A stretch of DNA of 64,000 nucleotides from Acanthornis magna (Eukaryota; Chordata; Aves; Passeriformes; Acanthizidae): contig JAWUZG010000084.1 in the NCBI GenBank assembly GCA_036785705.1, positions 4,399,001 through 4,463,000 of the forward strand. The letters run 5' to 3'. The position numbers were made by a program, and so were the translations under genes. The notes under the pieces are model-generated. The model searched no databases, had not been told where the DNA came from, and worked only from the letters and a program-made list of their open reading frames with translations. This document shows, piece after piece, positions 13,701 through 27,647 of the stretch. Position 1 is the first letter of the stretch, and the number at the start of each line of letters is the position of its first letter.

Positions 13701-16700
13701 ACATCTCTGGAGGAGTGAGGAGACGGTTGTCACAGCTCAGCTCCAGCTGGAGTTGTGTCTGGCTAAAGGGTAAATGGTTAGTTTATGGTGGTTAATGCTT
13801 TCTTGGGGTGGCCTCACAGGGGTCACCACTTTGGGTTCTTCCTGGCCCTTCCTTCAGAGTCCTGTGGTATGGGAGGACAGAGGCTGAAAGCTGCTCCTTG
13901 GAAATTGGTTTTGTCTGATCCTAACACATTTTTCAGCAACCAAACACATTTCTAGTGCTGAATAAACAAGGCCCAGAACGAAAGTCATGGCAAGACCCTC
14001 ACAGCAACTACCTTGTTGTTTGCTCATTAGCCTAAAACATCTGCTCCTTCCCTTTGCCCCCTCCTCTCTGTTCTTTTGAAGATGAATGCTGCAAGGAATG
14101 GGAAAAGACCTTCAGAAGGACAAAGGTGGATCAAAAAAAATTGGAAAAAAAAGGTATCACAACCCACTATGAAGTTACCCTTGCACTGCACTGGGGGTTT
14201 TTGGCAGATACACACAATCAGAAGAAGGAGTGACCATAGATTTTATTTGGCTACTTTTCAATTCTGCAGATTCAATTAAAAAATGAAAAGTTACAAAAAT
14301 GTACAATACCTTGTTCTCCATTCAGCCAGATTAACAGTCACCAGTAGCATGGAAACTGAAAGCAATTTCCTGATCTAGAACTGGTCGACAAGTTTATAAT
14401 TTGTGGTCATAAAGTTTCCATGTAATGAACGTGCATCAAATGTTTAATAGGATTCCATAAACATTTTCAATATCTGATGCTTCATACATGTATGAAAGAA
14501 ACAATGCACAGTTCATTCCCAGGATATTTTTTCATTAAATAGTTCTTAAAATCAACTCAACAGAACATGGATAAACTTCTACCTCCCACATTCATGAATG
14601 TATTGTTGCTTCCCATTTCCATTGCCTGGAGTGCATTTTTGCAATGGATTGTGATGTTTTTGTTTTTACTGATTATAAGCTCTCCCTGGAGAAATGGCAG
14701 CTTACCTATGCATTCAATATTTCCCCAGAATCAGCATAAATGTGCTCCCGCAGACAAATTGTGTACATATATCAGAGGGCAAAAATGGACCTTCTCCTAA
14801 GATTGAATCCCTAGTCTTTAATTTGGGTGAGCCTTTGATTCAGAACTTGTCTTTGCAGCTGAAATAGAAAACCAGTAAAACAGCCTCCCAGGCTTTTGGA
14901 TGAGAGACAGAAATAATCTTATCTTTGTACTGTCCCTGCTGGTCTTTTTAGCAAGAATCTCCCAAGAATGCTCAGCTAAGACATACTTCAAGGAAATTAT
15001 GCCCTTTATCATCACACTGAAATGTAAAACAGTTGGGAAGTGTGGTGATATTTTCATCAAGAATGTTACTGTAGGAAATTCTTTCATTAAAGAATTGTGA
15101 ATTAGCTTGTTTTCCTTGCTCAGATGCTGAGGTTTCATTTATTTAAGCGCTGCCTTTAAAGCAGCTGTTAAGAAAACAATGGGACCATTCATCTAAAATA
15201 AAATAATGTAATTAAAAAGTAAATCACTGCTGACACCAAAGTGTATTTAAAAGCAGCTGCAGTCAATAAGTTGGTTGGATTTTAGTTCAAAAAAAGAAAG
15301 GCATGCAACCACATGGGACCAATAAAGCTGGATGATTTATTGTAGAAGAGTTGTGCAGAACAAAGCAGGAGAAATGTGGACCTGAAAATAGAAAAAAGAA
15401 ACCGTAAATATTTAATGTTTTGCAAGTTCTTGTGGAGCCATAGGAAGCAGTGATTTAGAGAAGTCTTTGAGAGGACTGATACAATTGGGACCGATCAGGA
15501 AGAGAGAGGTATTCAGACCACTTTAGAGGTCCCTGCACCTGGAAAATGTACAAAGAACTACATGTAAAAGAGGTGGAAAGTAAAAAAAATCCTAATTACT
15601 TCAGTAGTCTGATCATATCTGATAATGTGTTAAATTCAGATTCACCTGGTCATGCTTATAGCAAGCAGTACCTTCGTCAAAAAGAGTAATAACTTTTGTA
15701 TAATTCAGTTATTTCAGAACTAAACTCACGTTATTCATGAACAATATCTGCCCTTTCAAATGTTCTTGCCTGTTGTATAGAGCAACTCTGACTCAGAAAA
15801 TGAATAATTGATAAGGTGTAAGCCTGTGATTGGGTTCTTTTCAGATCTATGAGTGAGAAAGAGGTTTGCTTTCATTTCTAAAATGAGCAGAACATTTTGG
15901 AGAAATTGAAGCTGGGTGGTTCAGAGCATTAAGCCTTGGCTCAGTAGAACTGGGCTTTGTTCCCAGAGTATTCACAAATGTTTGTCTGACAGGAGGAAAG
16001 TCTACAGAAACAGATAATGTTTAAAATTTCAGGTAATTCTGAAGTTTGAACATTGACTGTGTTTAATTAGTTAATCAGCTGGGTGGTGGGGAAGAAAGAC
16101 CATGTAAGATGGCAGGAACTGTTCATCAGCAGAGTACTGGATCTTAGTTCCCAGGTTTTGAAAATATTTTGTAGATCTTCCTGTCTATCAGAATAGATCT
16201 TACTGAGACTGGATTTTCTTTTTTCCTGACTGTAGAATTTCTTTCTAGATCATATTATATCTTCTCTTTTATTTCATTTGCATATTTCCTGTGAAATGTC
16301 ACGTCCTCTGTTTGGGTTTTGGCACAACAAATAGCACTGTACAAAATCTATTAGTGTGCAGAAAACTTAGTTTTGACATTATTACTGTCAAGACTGAATG
16401 GAGTGGCAAAAGGTCACTTGTTTGTCACTGGGCCAGAGATGGATGAGGGTAAATTAAGAGTTGGAGAGAATTTTTTTCTGAAGGTTGATTTTTTTTTTTC
16501 CAAGCATAGATTATAATGCAGTGACCCCAGAACAGGATGAGGTATGGGAGGTGTTCAGCTTCGTGGAAGGTATTGGGGGAAAGGAATTGTTCAAAATTTT
16601 CATCTTCCTTCCTTAGACAAATATCCTCATTTATAAGCCTGTTATAGCCAGGTGCATATCAAAGGAGATCCATTTGCTCTTCAAAGCCATTCCTGCTCAG

Positions 16701-19700
16701 GGTCTGGTTTATTTCTCATGGGTTTTGGCTTTGTGAAAAGTGTGGTTTGAGCCATAGGTTATCTTTTTGTTAGTTTACACAAAGTTAATGTAGTTAATGC
16801 ATTTCTCAGACAGCTTTATTGTGTTTGCTGGATTAATTAATGTTTTAACCTCAAAGTCAAATTGATTGGGGATGGTGCCATGTTTGCATGTTGTTACTTT
16901 GATTTTCAGAAAGTGGAGCAACGAGTGTAGTAGAGAAAGCTTGGTGTCCCCACCGTGGCTTGTGGATTACCCGGTGTCACTATGAAGTAGTCACATCAGA
17001 GCAGTGACAATATCATTGTCCGGGTTTTCTGGCCAGGCCTGCAGTGTCACCATAGTGCTGAGGTCAGTGGTGGAGCCTTGTCAGTCAGATAGACAACACT
17101 TGTCAGGGTGCTTGGAAAAAAACTCTCTGAACTGTTAGTGGTGTATTTGGTCTGCTAACTTTGCTGTAGTTTCTGTGTGTGATGGTGCAAACGATTTACA
17201 GGAGAGCTCCAGAACTCTGTTATTTGAAAGCATTTTAATATTCTTGGAGGCAAGGTGCCATGAAAATACAAAGTGCTACTAATTGGCTCATCAGACTTGA
17301 GAGAGTGCTGCAGTAATTGCATATTTAATAGACTCTCACCATTTACTGTGGTGCAACAACTCAGCAATTCCGTTGTATGAGAACATTTCCATCAGTTTAT
17401 TTCAGTGTACAACTGCAGTGTCAGGAGAAGGCAAGGTGGGACAACCCTGTGAATTTTGCATGCTTTTGCATTAGAAACATGAATGCTAAAAACATTCATT
17501 CTGATTAGCCACAGGGTGACGTGGTTTTAAAGTTACTGCAGTGGATAGAGTCCAAGCACTACCTTGATAATAAGATGTGGCATTCACCATGTTTTGCTGC
17601 TCAAATTATTAACCACTTTGGTAGTTTGCCTTTCAGTAACAGAGCTGTTCAAATCTCCTTAGAGGTTAATAAGGGAAAAAAAAAATAAAAGCAACCCAAT
17701 TTTATTTTAAGGGATAGCAAAGGTTATTAATAAAGTGGTCAAACACCTGGAACTAGGACTTGGGTGGGGACCAGTCTGGCCTGCTACTTTTATACAAATA
17801 GAGTGGTAAATGATGGTTGTGTTCGGTGTTCTGGAAATGTCTCAGCCGGAGCCTGGTATGAGAGTGGATTTGAGGGAGAGAAAATAAGAGATGAAGGAAA
17901 ATAAATATTTGTGCGTAGTACCCCTGATTTGAAAGAACTGAACACAACTTAATACCATACAATCCTGATCACAGTTATTAGTAAAGAGTTTATTAGACAC
18001 CTAAAGCAAAACAAACGAGATGATCACAACAGAAATATGTACTTTACTATGGGTATGACAACTACCAAGGGTCTATTAAATATGCAATTACCGTGACTTT
18101 TTTGGGGACTGAATATGTGATGAAATATTCAAAATACCTCTTTCATGGCATAAGAATGCATTGTGGTATTTCATGATAACATGGCTAACAGCTACGGTCT
18201 AAAATTTGAGCCTAACTTCAGAACATCAGTTTTAGAGATAAGCATATAAACAGGTCAGTGTACACATGATTTCAAAACAACCACATGAAATAACAAAGGA
18301 TGCACATCACAATAAGCATTTTTAGCAGTACACTGAGGCAGCAGCCTTACAGTGTGTCCCTACTAGTCATTGATATCTTACAGCTAAAATCAAAATACTT
18401 ATGTTTATCCTGACCTCACTACAGTGATTGTTTCCCACCAATTTCTTATTTTTAGAGTTAACATTGTCGCACGGGAGTACAGTGCAATATGGCAAATACC
18501 TTCTATTAGAGTGCAATCTTCTGTTCGTGGTCTTTAACTTAGAACTATTCTGATAATAAAATAACTACATGAGTGCTGCACTCAGCAATTTGATGTCCAT
18601 GGGATTTTCCAGAGCACTTTAGAGATGTTCCTTAAGACAAACACCTTTCTTCATGCCTGCCTTATTGCAGAGACAACATCAACCATTTATATCTGCTTAC
18701 TACAGGATGACATGCAGCACAAGGTTGCAGGGTTTAATTCTTGGTTTTCTCTTCTGTTTTTGCTCTTTTGTAATAAGCAAATATGCAAAAAGAAACCCAC
18801 ACAGTACTTTCTGTAGTGGAATTAATAGTTCTTCCCTAGTATGTTAATTATATCAAGTGCAGATGTCACTATAGTAGCATCTCCTACAGTTTTTAATGCT
18901 GTAAGTACTATGTTATTCTTCTTTTAATATTAATTCTACTTAGAGGTAAATGTAAAGTCTAGTCATATTAACTGATCTAAAGACACTTGGAACTCTTTAA
19001 GCAACAAGTATTGTGGGTACCAGGTAAGGAGATAGCCTTCACCTCACTTCCCACACTGTCCTGGGGGAACAGTTATTGCTGAATAGACAAGCAGAAAGAC
19101 CAACAAACACCCAAAAAACAAACAAACCCACAACAAAATGCCATTTCCTTTGCTGGAGAGTAAGACTGAGCCCTCAGAGATGGGTGACATTACCTCTGCT
19201 CAGACCACTGACACTTCAACAAAGGAACAAGGAAATTTTCAGGGTCAGTCTCAGTTTCTGGATTTGCCCCAGTTGTTGTGGACAGGGAGATGCACTTCTT
19301 GCAAGAAAGAAGCATCAATATTAGCAAAGTTCAACAAATTGCTCCAGTGGTTTAACAAGGTCCAGCTGACTATTTACTGCACCAAGGACGGGATCAGACA
19401 AAATTGTCAGGGAGACCCTTCCACTGAGCCACTGGTACAGAAAAGACCCCCTTGCAAATCCTCACTAGGAAACAGGACAGCGGAGTTCCCTGTCCGAGAA
19501 AAATGAAAACTCTCCCCTCTCCTAAAAGCCAACCCCGCCTTCAGGACGGGCAGTGCAGTCTCCTTCTCTGTCTGTCTGTCCTGACTTACAGGAACACAGA
19601 AGAAAAGTTGAGGCAGAATTAAAGTCCACAAGCCAAACCAAACTGTCAGCCTGGAGCTGCTCTCTGTGGAGACTACAGAGTCGTTTGAGTCACACTGAGC

Positions 19701-21612
19701 TGCTTTCCAAGGGGAAAGGAGTTGCAAGGAAAGGAGGTGGTAAAGGCAGCTCCTGATGGGAAAAACAGCAACATCTCCACTTCTTGGAGAAATCTGTGCC
19801 ATTCCTCTTAAAACTCTGCTCTCCTAAGCCCTGGCAGAGACTGAGATGACTTTATCCCAAATCCGAGGCGCAGGTGTTTTGCTCATTAAACTCTGAGACA
19901 GGTTAATGTCAAAGCATAAAGCATGAGACTGCTGTGTGCCAGAGGAAGGGCCCACATGGCAGCATCCTGTCACACAGTGCTGAATGTGTGTGGGGGAGGA
20001 AGGGAGGGAAAATTGATCTCCTAAAAGAATACTGCTTTCCAGACTACAGAAAATATAATTTATGGTAGGATCCTCAATTCATTAATTTGTTTAAAAGCTA
20101 TATTTCTGGTTGGGTTTTTTGGTGGTTTTAGCTTGGGGTTTTTTTTTAAGGAATGGTAAAGGGTGGTTTAGACACAATATCTTTACTGAAGGGAAATTAA
20201 GGTGTTGTGATTGCCTCTGTACAGCAGCTAAAGCACATTTAGAAAATTTTATTGTACATTCTGAACGGAAAAAAACCCCTTCACTGATTTGTCAAAGTGC
20301 TATCGAGGGTCAGGAAAGCTCACCTCCTGAGCTAATTTGCTGGTCTTATTTAAAATCCCTTGCTATTTTCCAAATAATTATTTCTCCTCTGTTCAAGCTC
20401 CTACATTTGGCTAATGTGTGCGCAAAACATCAGGAAGAATAATTGTGACACCTGGAGTTCCACTGCCAGCACTTACCAGATGACAGAATTGTTCTGTGCT
20501 CCCATTCCTTGGTCTGTTTCTCAGAGCCTTCTCCTGAGGTTTCCTGCTGATATTTAAGCAGTTGAGACTCACTTATTCCTAGCATGCCCAAGAGATGCTT
20601 TTCTCAATGCTTTCATCCCTGACTGTTCTGAAACAATTTGAAGGAGCCTGACCAAAAATGCTGTAGTTACCTGAATATGAATCTGATGGGTGAACCCACT
20701 GCTTGAAACCATTTTTGTCATTATCTCCAGTGAACGCAGTTTTTGTCTTGCCTCTTGCAGGTTGTCATTCAGTTGCATACTGCTGCTTTATTGCTATACT
20801 GTGTTGCATTGTTGGCTTAGGTTTTTCTCCCCATTTCTTTTCTGGTGTCCAATCTTTTGAGAGTTTAAAGTTGCAGTAGCTTTACAGCACTTAGGTTTAA
20901 AGGCTAGGTTAGTCTAAGGGATCGATGGAATTGGGAAAGTTCAGACAAAAGGAGGTCAAAAGGGTTTGTGCTGGATAAACCTATTAAGCAGAGGGTGGGA
21001 GTTGCACCACTGAAGGTCAGCTTCAAAATCTAGTTTGATACCCTCCTTTAAAAAGTAGCCATTGTGAACTGTAGTAAAAAGATCTTCCCTTGGGTCTGGC
21101 GAAGTAATTTAGGATCCCAAAACATTTCTGTAGTCCTAGAGACAGCAAAGCATTCGATGTAGAATGAAGCAAAATGTGCAGTAGAAAATCAATGTGCAAT
21201 CAAGAAGTGGATTCCTGAGGGAGATGCTTTTTCTAAGGAATCTGCTCAGGCACAGAAAATGAGAGCTCAGACACTCAGAACACACCTAGGGCTCATTAAC
21301 ACACACTGCTAAGCTTTATACTGTGCAAAACATGAATTATTGCTTTATTGGGAACACCCCAGATTATGTAACTGCGCCTTCATGGAAATAAAACAGCACA
21401 TCTGATTATCAATGTTGCCATTAGCAACAGCTCTGTTATCAATTTCAGCCTACATTCAACTCCTGAGCAACCACCTCAGTGAAAGGAAACCCTGGGGAAC
21501 AGGTAATGCAGAAGGTGGTTAATGCAAAGTGAATTTTGGGATATACACTTAAAGATTAACAATGAACACACTTCTTTTGGATCCCATCCTAGTAAATTAT
21601 TTTTAAAGTCAG

Positions 21613-21735
21613 GAATTCCTATTATATAATTCCTATATGTTCCTATATAATTCCTATATATATAATTCCTACTATGTAATTCCTATATATTCCTATATAA
21701 TTCCTATAATTCCTAATAATTCCTATTATAATTCC
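21613..21735. repeat. ATAATTCCTAT minisatellite
   Basis: About ten imperfect copies of a unit built on AATTCCTAT, with spacers of TATATA or TATAATA, spread over about 120 bases. The motif spacing varies between copies. Confidence 0.9.
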
Positions 21736-24700
21736 CTTAGAAAGGGTTTCTTAAAACATGCAGTGTCAGCTAAGATCTGTGCAATCACCATCCTGAAATG
21801 GTGAAGCTTTAACTCATATTTCCATATTTTCTGGGAAAAATGGACAATACCCACATTTGGGGAAAGTTCTCGGCCTGATTATGTGACAGAGAGGTTTTCC
21901 TTTGTAAGAGTGAATGCAAAATTGCTAAGTATCCAATTCAGGAATACTTTCCTGTACAGCACAGCAGTTAAGCTGGGACTGTCTGAGGTGTTGGGTTATT
22001 TGCTTTCCTGAAGCAGGGATGTTTTCAGGCAGTAACAGTTCAGAAATGGATTTAAATGCTCAGCTTTCTTTCTGTTTTTATTCACTTTCAGCCCAGCAGT
22101 ATTTCTTTATCTATCTCAAGCCCAAAATTGTGTTTAGTAGTTGACTGGTTATTATTAATAGCCTGGAAATTCCCTCAGACTTTCATAATTGGTGAACTGA
22201 AAAACTCAGATTCTGTATTCCCTGAAATGACATTACCTATTTTTCAAAGAAAATAAATAAGACTTTTTAATTAAAGAAACAGCTATTTGTACAGGGAAAT
22301 ATTGAATTTGTATGTACTATGATCAAATAATGAATCCCATTCAGGCATGTTTATATATCTTATAATATGTGTGGTTTTCTCAGCTGCCACAAAATTGCTC
22401 TCATAAACATAAAGAAGTCAAAGTAAAATGGGCAAACACAATCCTGGTATAATTCCACTGGCTGAAATGCAGTTTTGCTCTTGCTTAAGATAATTCCAAA
22501 TCTGTGCTACTGACTTTAAGTATAATCTGCCTGAATCTAAGTCAGTCATAACTTTAAACAGACTTTGATTGTCATCAAATTATAAAAATAAGTCTTTGTC
22601 TTTAATTGTGGGCTTTTTCCCCTCCCAAATGAAGCAATTTGTGACTAAAAATGTAAACTTTTCAAAAATGCACTTTTTTAAGAACTGGGAAAAAACAGCT
22701 TTTGTACATACCTTCCTAAAAACATCTATGCATGTTGAACTGCATCTTAGCACTGCTTTTTTCACAGACATATTTTTTATCACAGAAAAGGCAACTACTT
22801 CCTTTTTCTTTCAAGATCTTTACAAATATGAGTAATGAGCCTACATCAGTGTCCCTTTTCATTCAAATACCTCTGCAAAGCTGAGGCAGGCAAGATGTCT
22901 ACAGGTTTTATCAACCAGGAGAAAACATGCCATACTTTGAGTAATATACCATGGAAGGCCAAAATTTGTTGAGCATTAATTAATCAGGTATTTTCCATTA
23001 CATAATACTTTAAAGGCAAGATTGGGGTTTTATTCTTCTCTGTGATTTCTGTGCATCTGTTTGCAGTGGAGGTGGAATAAGGGCAATTTATGCTAATCAC
23101 AGAAGACTGATCATATTTTAAGAGCACCCAACTATCCCTCCAAAGCAGTACGTCATTTTAATTTTTATAGCATTTTGTTCCCCACAGAACTGTGCAATAC
23201 ACTTTTTCATTCTCACTTTATCTCTTTCTCCTTTAATAACAAATTATTTTTGAGGGGAAGCATGATCCTGCAGGGGAAGATGCTATCTTAGAACTCAGAT
23301 ATGTAGGTTTGTTTCCAGAAGACATTCAATTCATCATCTGGGAACTGAAGATAATGTTGCTTTTTCTACTTTTTAAGAGTGTTGTGAAAATGAATCCACT
23401 GTGGATAGAAAGGCATTCAGATAGTGTGAGGAGTGTTGTGGAAGGAATTAAATGTTCTCTGTTCTAAAACAATGGAATGAATGCCAAGCAGCAGCAGTAT
23501 GAAATAAATGAAATTAAGCTCTGGCCCAAACCAAGTGTTTTTCATTCCCACAGTTCATTGACTCTGACTCTGATTTTGATGTCAGATAAAAGAGTAATTT
23601 GTTTAGCTGAACTGAATCATATCATTATTAAAAAGTGCTAAATGATCTGCACAGTAATAGTTTCTAATGTTATTTGGCACACTTAAAATAAAAATAGTAA
23701 TAAAACTTCGAGAAATAGTTTCCAGTATAGAAAAAATGCTAATTGTATTGGTTACCAAAAAGTATCAGGAGCCCATGGAATAACTTCTACGGCTTTCTAG
23801 ATCCTACTAATCTCTCTTGTATTCTAAAGGTATTCAGATAATATTTAAAACTTCTGCTGAAAGCTTTCATTACTTTTTAATGGATGTTACCCTTCAAACA
23901 TGTTGTTTTAAGTCCCCTTGGTTGAGAAAGACTTCAAATCAAGTTCTATCTTTAATGCTGTCTTTTTGAGCAATGTCCCACTTTCTGTTCTTGAAGTGAG
24001 GAAATGTTTTTAATCTTTTGTAGGTGCACAGTAAAAGGTTTTAACTCAGCAGTGGTTTTATACCACAGAGTTCTATGTATTGCCATTTAATTACTTTATT
24101 CTGCATGAGAATTCATCTGTACATTGCAGGAGGAAATGGATGAAAGTAAATGATTAATTTTTACCAGCCCCAGAGTGTCAGTAAGGCTGTCAGTATTAGA
24201 ATGACATTATCAGCCTTTTAAAATCCTGCTATTAGGACTTTTTGGAGAAAAGCACTTTCATAGGGAACAGCTATTGAGTCAAACACCCACCTCCAGCTTG
24301 AACACCAGGGTAGAAAGTGGATGTGGAGAAAAGGAGAGTTGTTTGCTATTTTTGCATGTTTTTATTTAGGCCACAATCCAAATTAAACTGAAGTCAATCT
24401 GGAAGCCACTTTGGCTCCACTGGAGCAAGTTTTAAGCATGCAGAGAAGGAGCCATTCTACTTCAAATGGAGGCTGGAATCCTATAATTGTACCAATAACT
24501 GAAATTTGAGAAGAAGCTTCAGGAGAAAGACTTTATATCGAGTCTTGTCAGTGATTATGTTTAACCACACTTGACCTGTGGGATTTTCATCAGCTCCAAG
24601 CCAGAGCATTGGTGCCCTTCCCTTTAACTTCTTCTGACAGTGAAACATTTTGACACTTCATCATTTCTCAAACAATCTCATTTTCTTTGCCAAAATGTAA

Positions 24701-25567
24701 GAGTTTCATTACTTGTGAATCATTTCTTCCAAGACAAATACAAAAATGATGACAAGACAACTTGCAACACACCACAGTGAAACTTCCTACTTTTCCATAC
24801 TTTGGTAGGAATTTGAGTGTTTCTTTACTTCAAAAGTTAGTGCAAAACTTTGGGGATATGAAAACAGCTTCAAATGTAGGGCAGCAAGCACTAAGAAAAT
24901 GTTAATAAAATTATATTATATTTTTATTATATTTTAAAAAGTGGTGTTTTATGCCTCTACTGTAAAGTGTGTGCAGTTGGGTTATTCAAGGCAGTTGGGT
25001 TACACCAGCTAGTTATTTATTATTAATTTGTGGGTTTCTCTTCAGGCATTTCATATCCTCTCAGTTTCTACCATCTGCCAATTATAGCTAAGGAGATTGG
25101 CCAGCAAATCCAAGCTCAGTATCTTTTCTATACATTTCTCTCTATCTATGGATTGTTCACAAGGCTGTGAACTCCTGTGGTGGATAACATCAGTTTGGCT
25201 GGGCTGTTTAAGTTTATCATGTTTGTTCTCAAAAATACGGAGGTCATCTGGAGAGTCTGGAGGCAGAGGAAGGTCATTGCTTTCTGGAGGAACTCCCCAA
25301 GCCTGATCCCTGCAGGAGGCTGGGGAGATGCAGGATGGTGGCAGCACATGTGGGAAGTGGAACTGGGATCCCCAAGCCTGGCAGCCAGACCCCATTAGAA
25401 ATGTTGGAAATGTGTATGATAGAGTCATCTGCATAATTAGAATATCAGTCTGGAATAGCGATGTCTTAACTCAAGTTGTATCTTAATCCCGTGTAATTGT
25501 CAAAGAGCTCTAGGTATGAAAAATGTGTATTTTCATTCCTAGCTCAACAGAACACTGAGAACACTGG

Positions 25568-25627
25568 ATTACTGGATTCTGCTTCTTTTTTCTTTTTCTT
25601 TTTTCTTCTTTTTTTTTTTTTTTTTTT
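25568..25627. repeat. T-rich tract with TTTCTT units
   Basis: A pyrimidine tract of TTTTTCTTTTTCTT-type units ends in a T run of about 18. No branch site and AG pair with a reading frame follows, so it is not an exon acceptor that I can support. Confidence 0.85.
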
Positions 25628-27582
25628 AAATTTTGATTCAGGAGTTGTCCATGTATTCAGTGTTTACATCTGAATTTTCACATCTCTTAAAATTTCAGGG
25701 ATGTCTGAATGCACGATACTTTGCTCCTTATTTCCTTCCCTCTGCACTTACTGTTAAGCTATTAGTCATTGTTCATCTACTCTTGATGTGCATTTTTAAT
25801 TCGAATAGCATGTGTTGAAATGCTGTCAGACATGACTGATTTTGATACCAGTGACATAATTACTGCCTTCTGCTAGATGAGCAGTATATTACTTTAATAA
25901 ATGTAACCATCTATACTCATGACAGGCTTGCATTGGGATGTAAAATGCACAGTTAATAATTTGGAATGCAAATATCTTCTCAAGACAAGTAAATGAAGGC
26001 ATACCTGGCTGGAAAGTCTTAGGCTATTGAAACAAGGAAAATTAAAAATTAAGGCAAATTGCATTGTCAGAGACAGACAATGTCTTTTAACTTCAAATCT
26101 TTAACTTCATTCATTTAATCAGTTTCTTTTTAAACTGCTTTGAGTGCAAAACTGTCTCTCCTACTTCCGAAAGCATGGAGGTGAGAAGAAGGCTTCCCTA
26201 GATGAACCTGGATGTGATGAATCTCTCCTGCATGGATCACATCCCTGCTCGGTTCCTCCCAGCCCAGCAGGCAGGCTGGGAGAGAGGGTTGGGCTGGTGA
26301 TGCTCACCCAGGGTGTGCCTGCCCCAGAGGATCTGCCTGCTGGCATAGCCCTGCTGCCTGCTGTTTGATTGCTCCCTGTCATCACAAAATTCTCCTTTTT
26401 CTAGCTGTATCAGTAGTGTTGGAGCTTGGTAAAATATCTTTACATTAACTTCTCACTGTAGAGTCAGATTTTCAGCTGTCTTAGCTCAGGACACTTCATG
26501 CAGTATAGGATTTTTTTTCCGGGCATCTATATTTATAAAAGTGATTTCCAAAAATTGCCTTTTCCATCCCCTCGTGCTAAGGGAGGGGTCATGTCACATG
26601 TCTATTCCTGAGACCAAAAGCCTCATGTGTCACAGAGAAGGTCTATCAGCTCTGTAATGCCCCTGCTTTGGTAAAAAGAGGGATCATAAAACACTGAGAG
26701 TGGTAGAAACAACCAGTGAAATGGGGTTTCTTTGAACTGAGGTGTGTATGGACTAGGGCTAGTCTGCGGTGTCAGAACTATTGCTATCAAGCAAGAAATC
26801 GTTATCACTAAACTGAAAGGTCAGCTCTGTTGGAAGTGCCAATTACTGGTAATATATGAAGTGGGTTTCTTGGTCTAATTGGGAAATATTTTTAAAAGAC
26901 AGTAGAAATCACAGGAGTGAATTGTGAACTTTGTGTCCTTCTAGGTGAATTACTGGTGTGGATTCCTAAGGGAGATGGGGAAAATGCTTCTAAAGAAGTG
27001 CGGTAGATGTCTTGTGGGCATTAGGGCCTTGTTAATGGTCTCCTGCCTTTGTCCTGGGTTTATTGTACCAATATAAAGTTTAAAAGTGCTGATGCAAGAA
27101 TTACAGCCGACTTTAGGGAAATAATCTTTGTACAGAACTTTGTGATGCTGTGGGCTTCCACAGCTGGCTGCTATATTTCACCCTGTAATTCTCAATGTAT
27201 AAGTGGAGAGCAAAGAGAACGTGCTACCAATGCAACACATCCACCATGGAGCCTTTACATCCTTACATGTATCCTTAAATATATAAGGTTAATAAATTGT
27301 ATATCATACATGCTCACAGAGTGTGCTAGCTTGCCTAGAGCAGCAGCCTCTAGTTTATATCTGTAGATCTGTAATGCATTAAGAGCAATTTTTCTCTCTT
27401 TTTACCAACCTGACGAATTTCTGGTGGAAGCTTTCCCTCAGCTCATGATGCAAAACTCACATCGTCTGCAAACTGCTGCTGGTGTTTAAAGCTCACAGTC
27501 ACAGTTTGATCTAGTGCCTCGTGCTTTTTTCTGCTGTAAAACATATTGTTCTTGTAAAATGGTCCTTTGTCTCTTTTCACAG

Positions 27583-27647
27583 AGCGATGAGGTTTTAACA
27601 GTCATCAAGGCCAAGGCACAGTGGCCAGCCTGGCAACCTCTAAATGT
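27583..27647 (+). CDS. SPON1: SPON1 coding exon, 65 nt, middle of spondin domain
   Basis: This exon is too short for ordinary ORF detection. It starts after CTCTTTTCACAG and reads SDEVLTVIKAKAQWPAWQPL, then N, then GT as the first two bases of a Val codon. The codon is completed by the G at 48059, giving NVRAAPSAEF across the junction, as in F-spondin. The donor is GTAAGTAAGTAGG, so GT repeats at 27648, 27652 and 27656. The best consensus is 27648, and it is the one that keeps the frame. It enters in phase 0 and leaves in phase 2. It is flanked by introns of at least 27.5 kb and of 20.4 kb. I searched by eye for the preceding exon, which should end near KMEEEIRQQ, and did not find it in 1-27582. 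Confidence 0.95.

Larger units (their letters stand above)
1..27582 (+). other. SPON1: SPON1 intron, 3' part (continues beyond the window)
   Basis: There is no convincing coding sequence on either strand in this stretch. All ORFs here are short, unsupported by neighbours and mostly caused by simple repeats. It holds a T57 tract near 233, a (GT)17 repeat at 1319, a CR1 fragment at about 3965-4185, a TATTAG-type repeat at 4784, an ATTCCTAT minisatellite at 21613 and a T-rich tract near 25570-25627. Slightly GC-richer islands without a recognised function are at about 8090-8330, 8960-9280, 13570-13880, 19060-19800 and 26160-26370. The segments at 6240-6420 and 7555-7770 look like ordinary unique sequence with many TAAT-type words and may be regulatory. 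The intron ends at the acceptor before 27583. Confidence 0.85.

Noticed and set aside
1..27582. Search for earlier SPON1 exons (reelin domain and first part of spondin domain)
   Set aside because: Reading for the expected conserved stretches before SDEVLTV gave no match with splice sites. They probably lie upstream of the window. A translated alignment would settle this.
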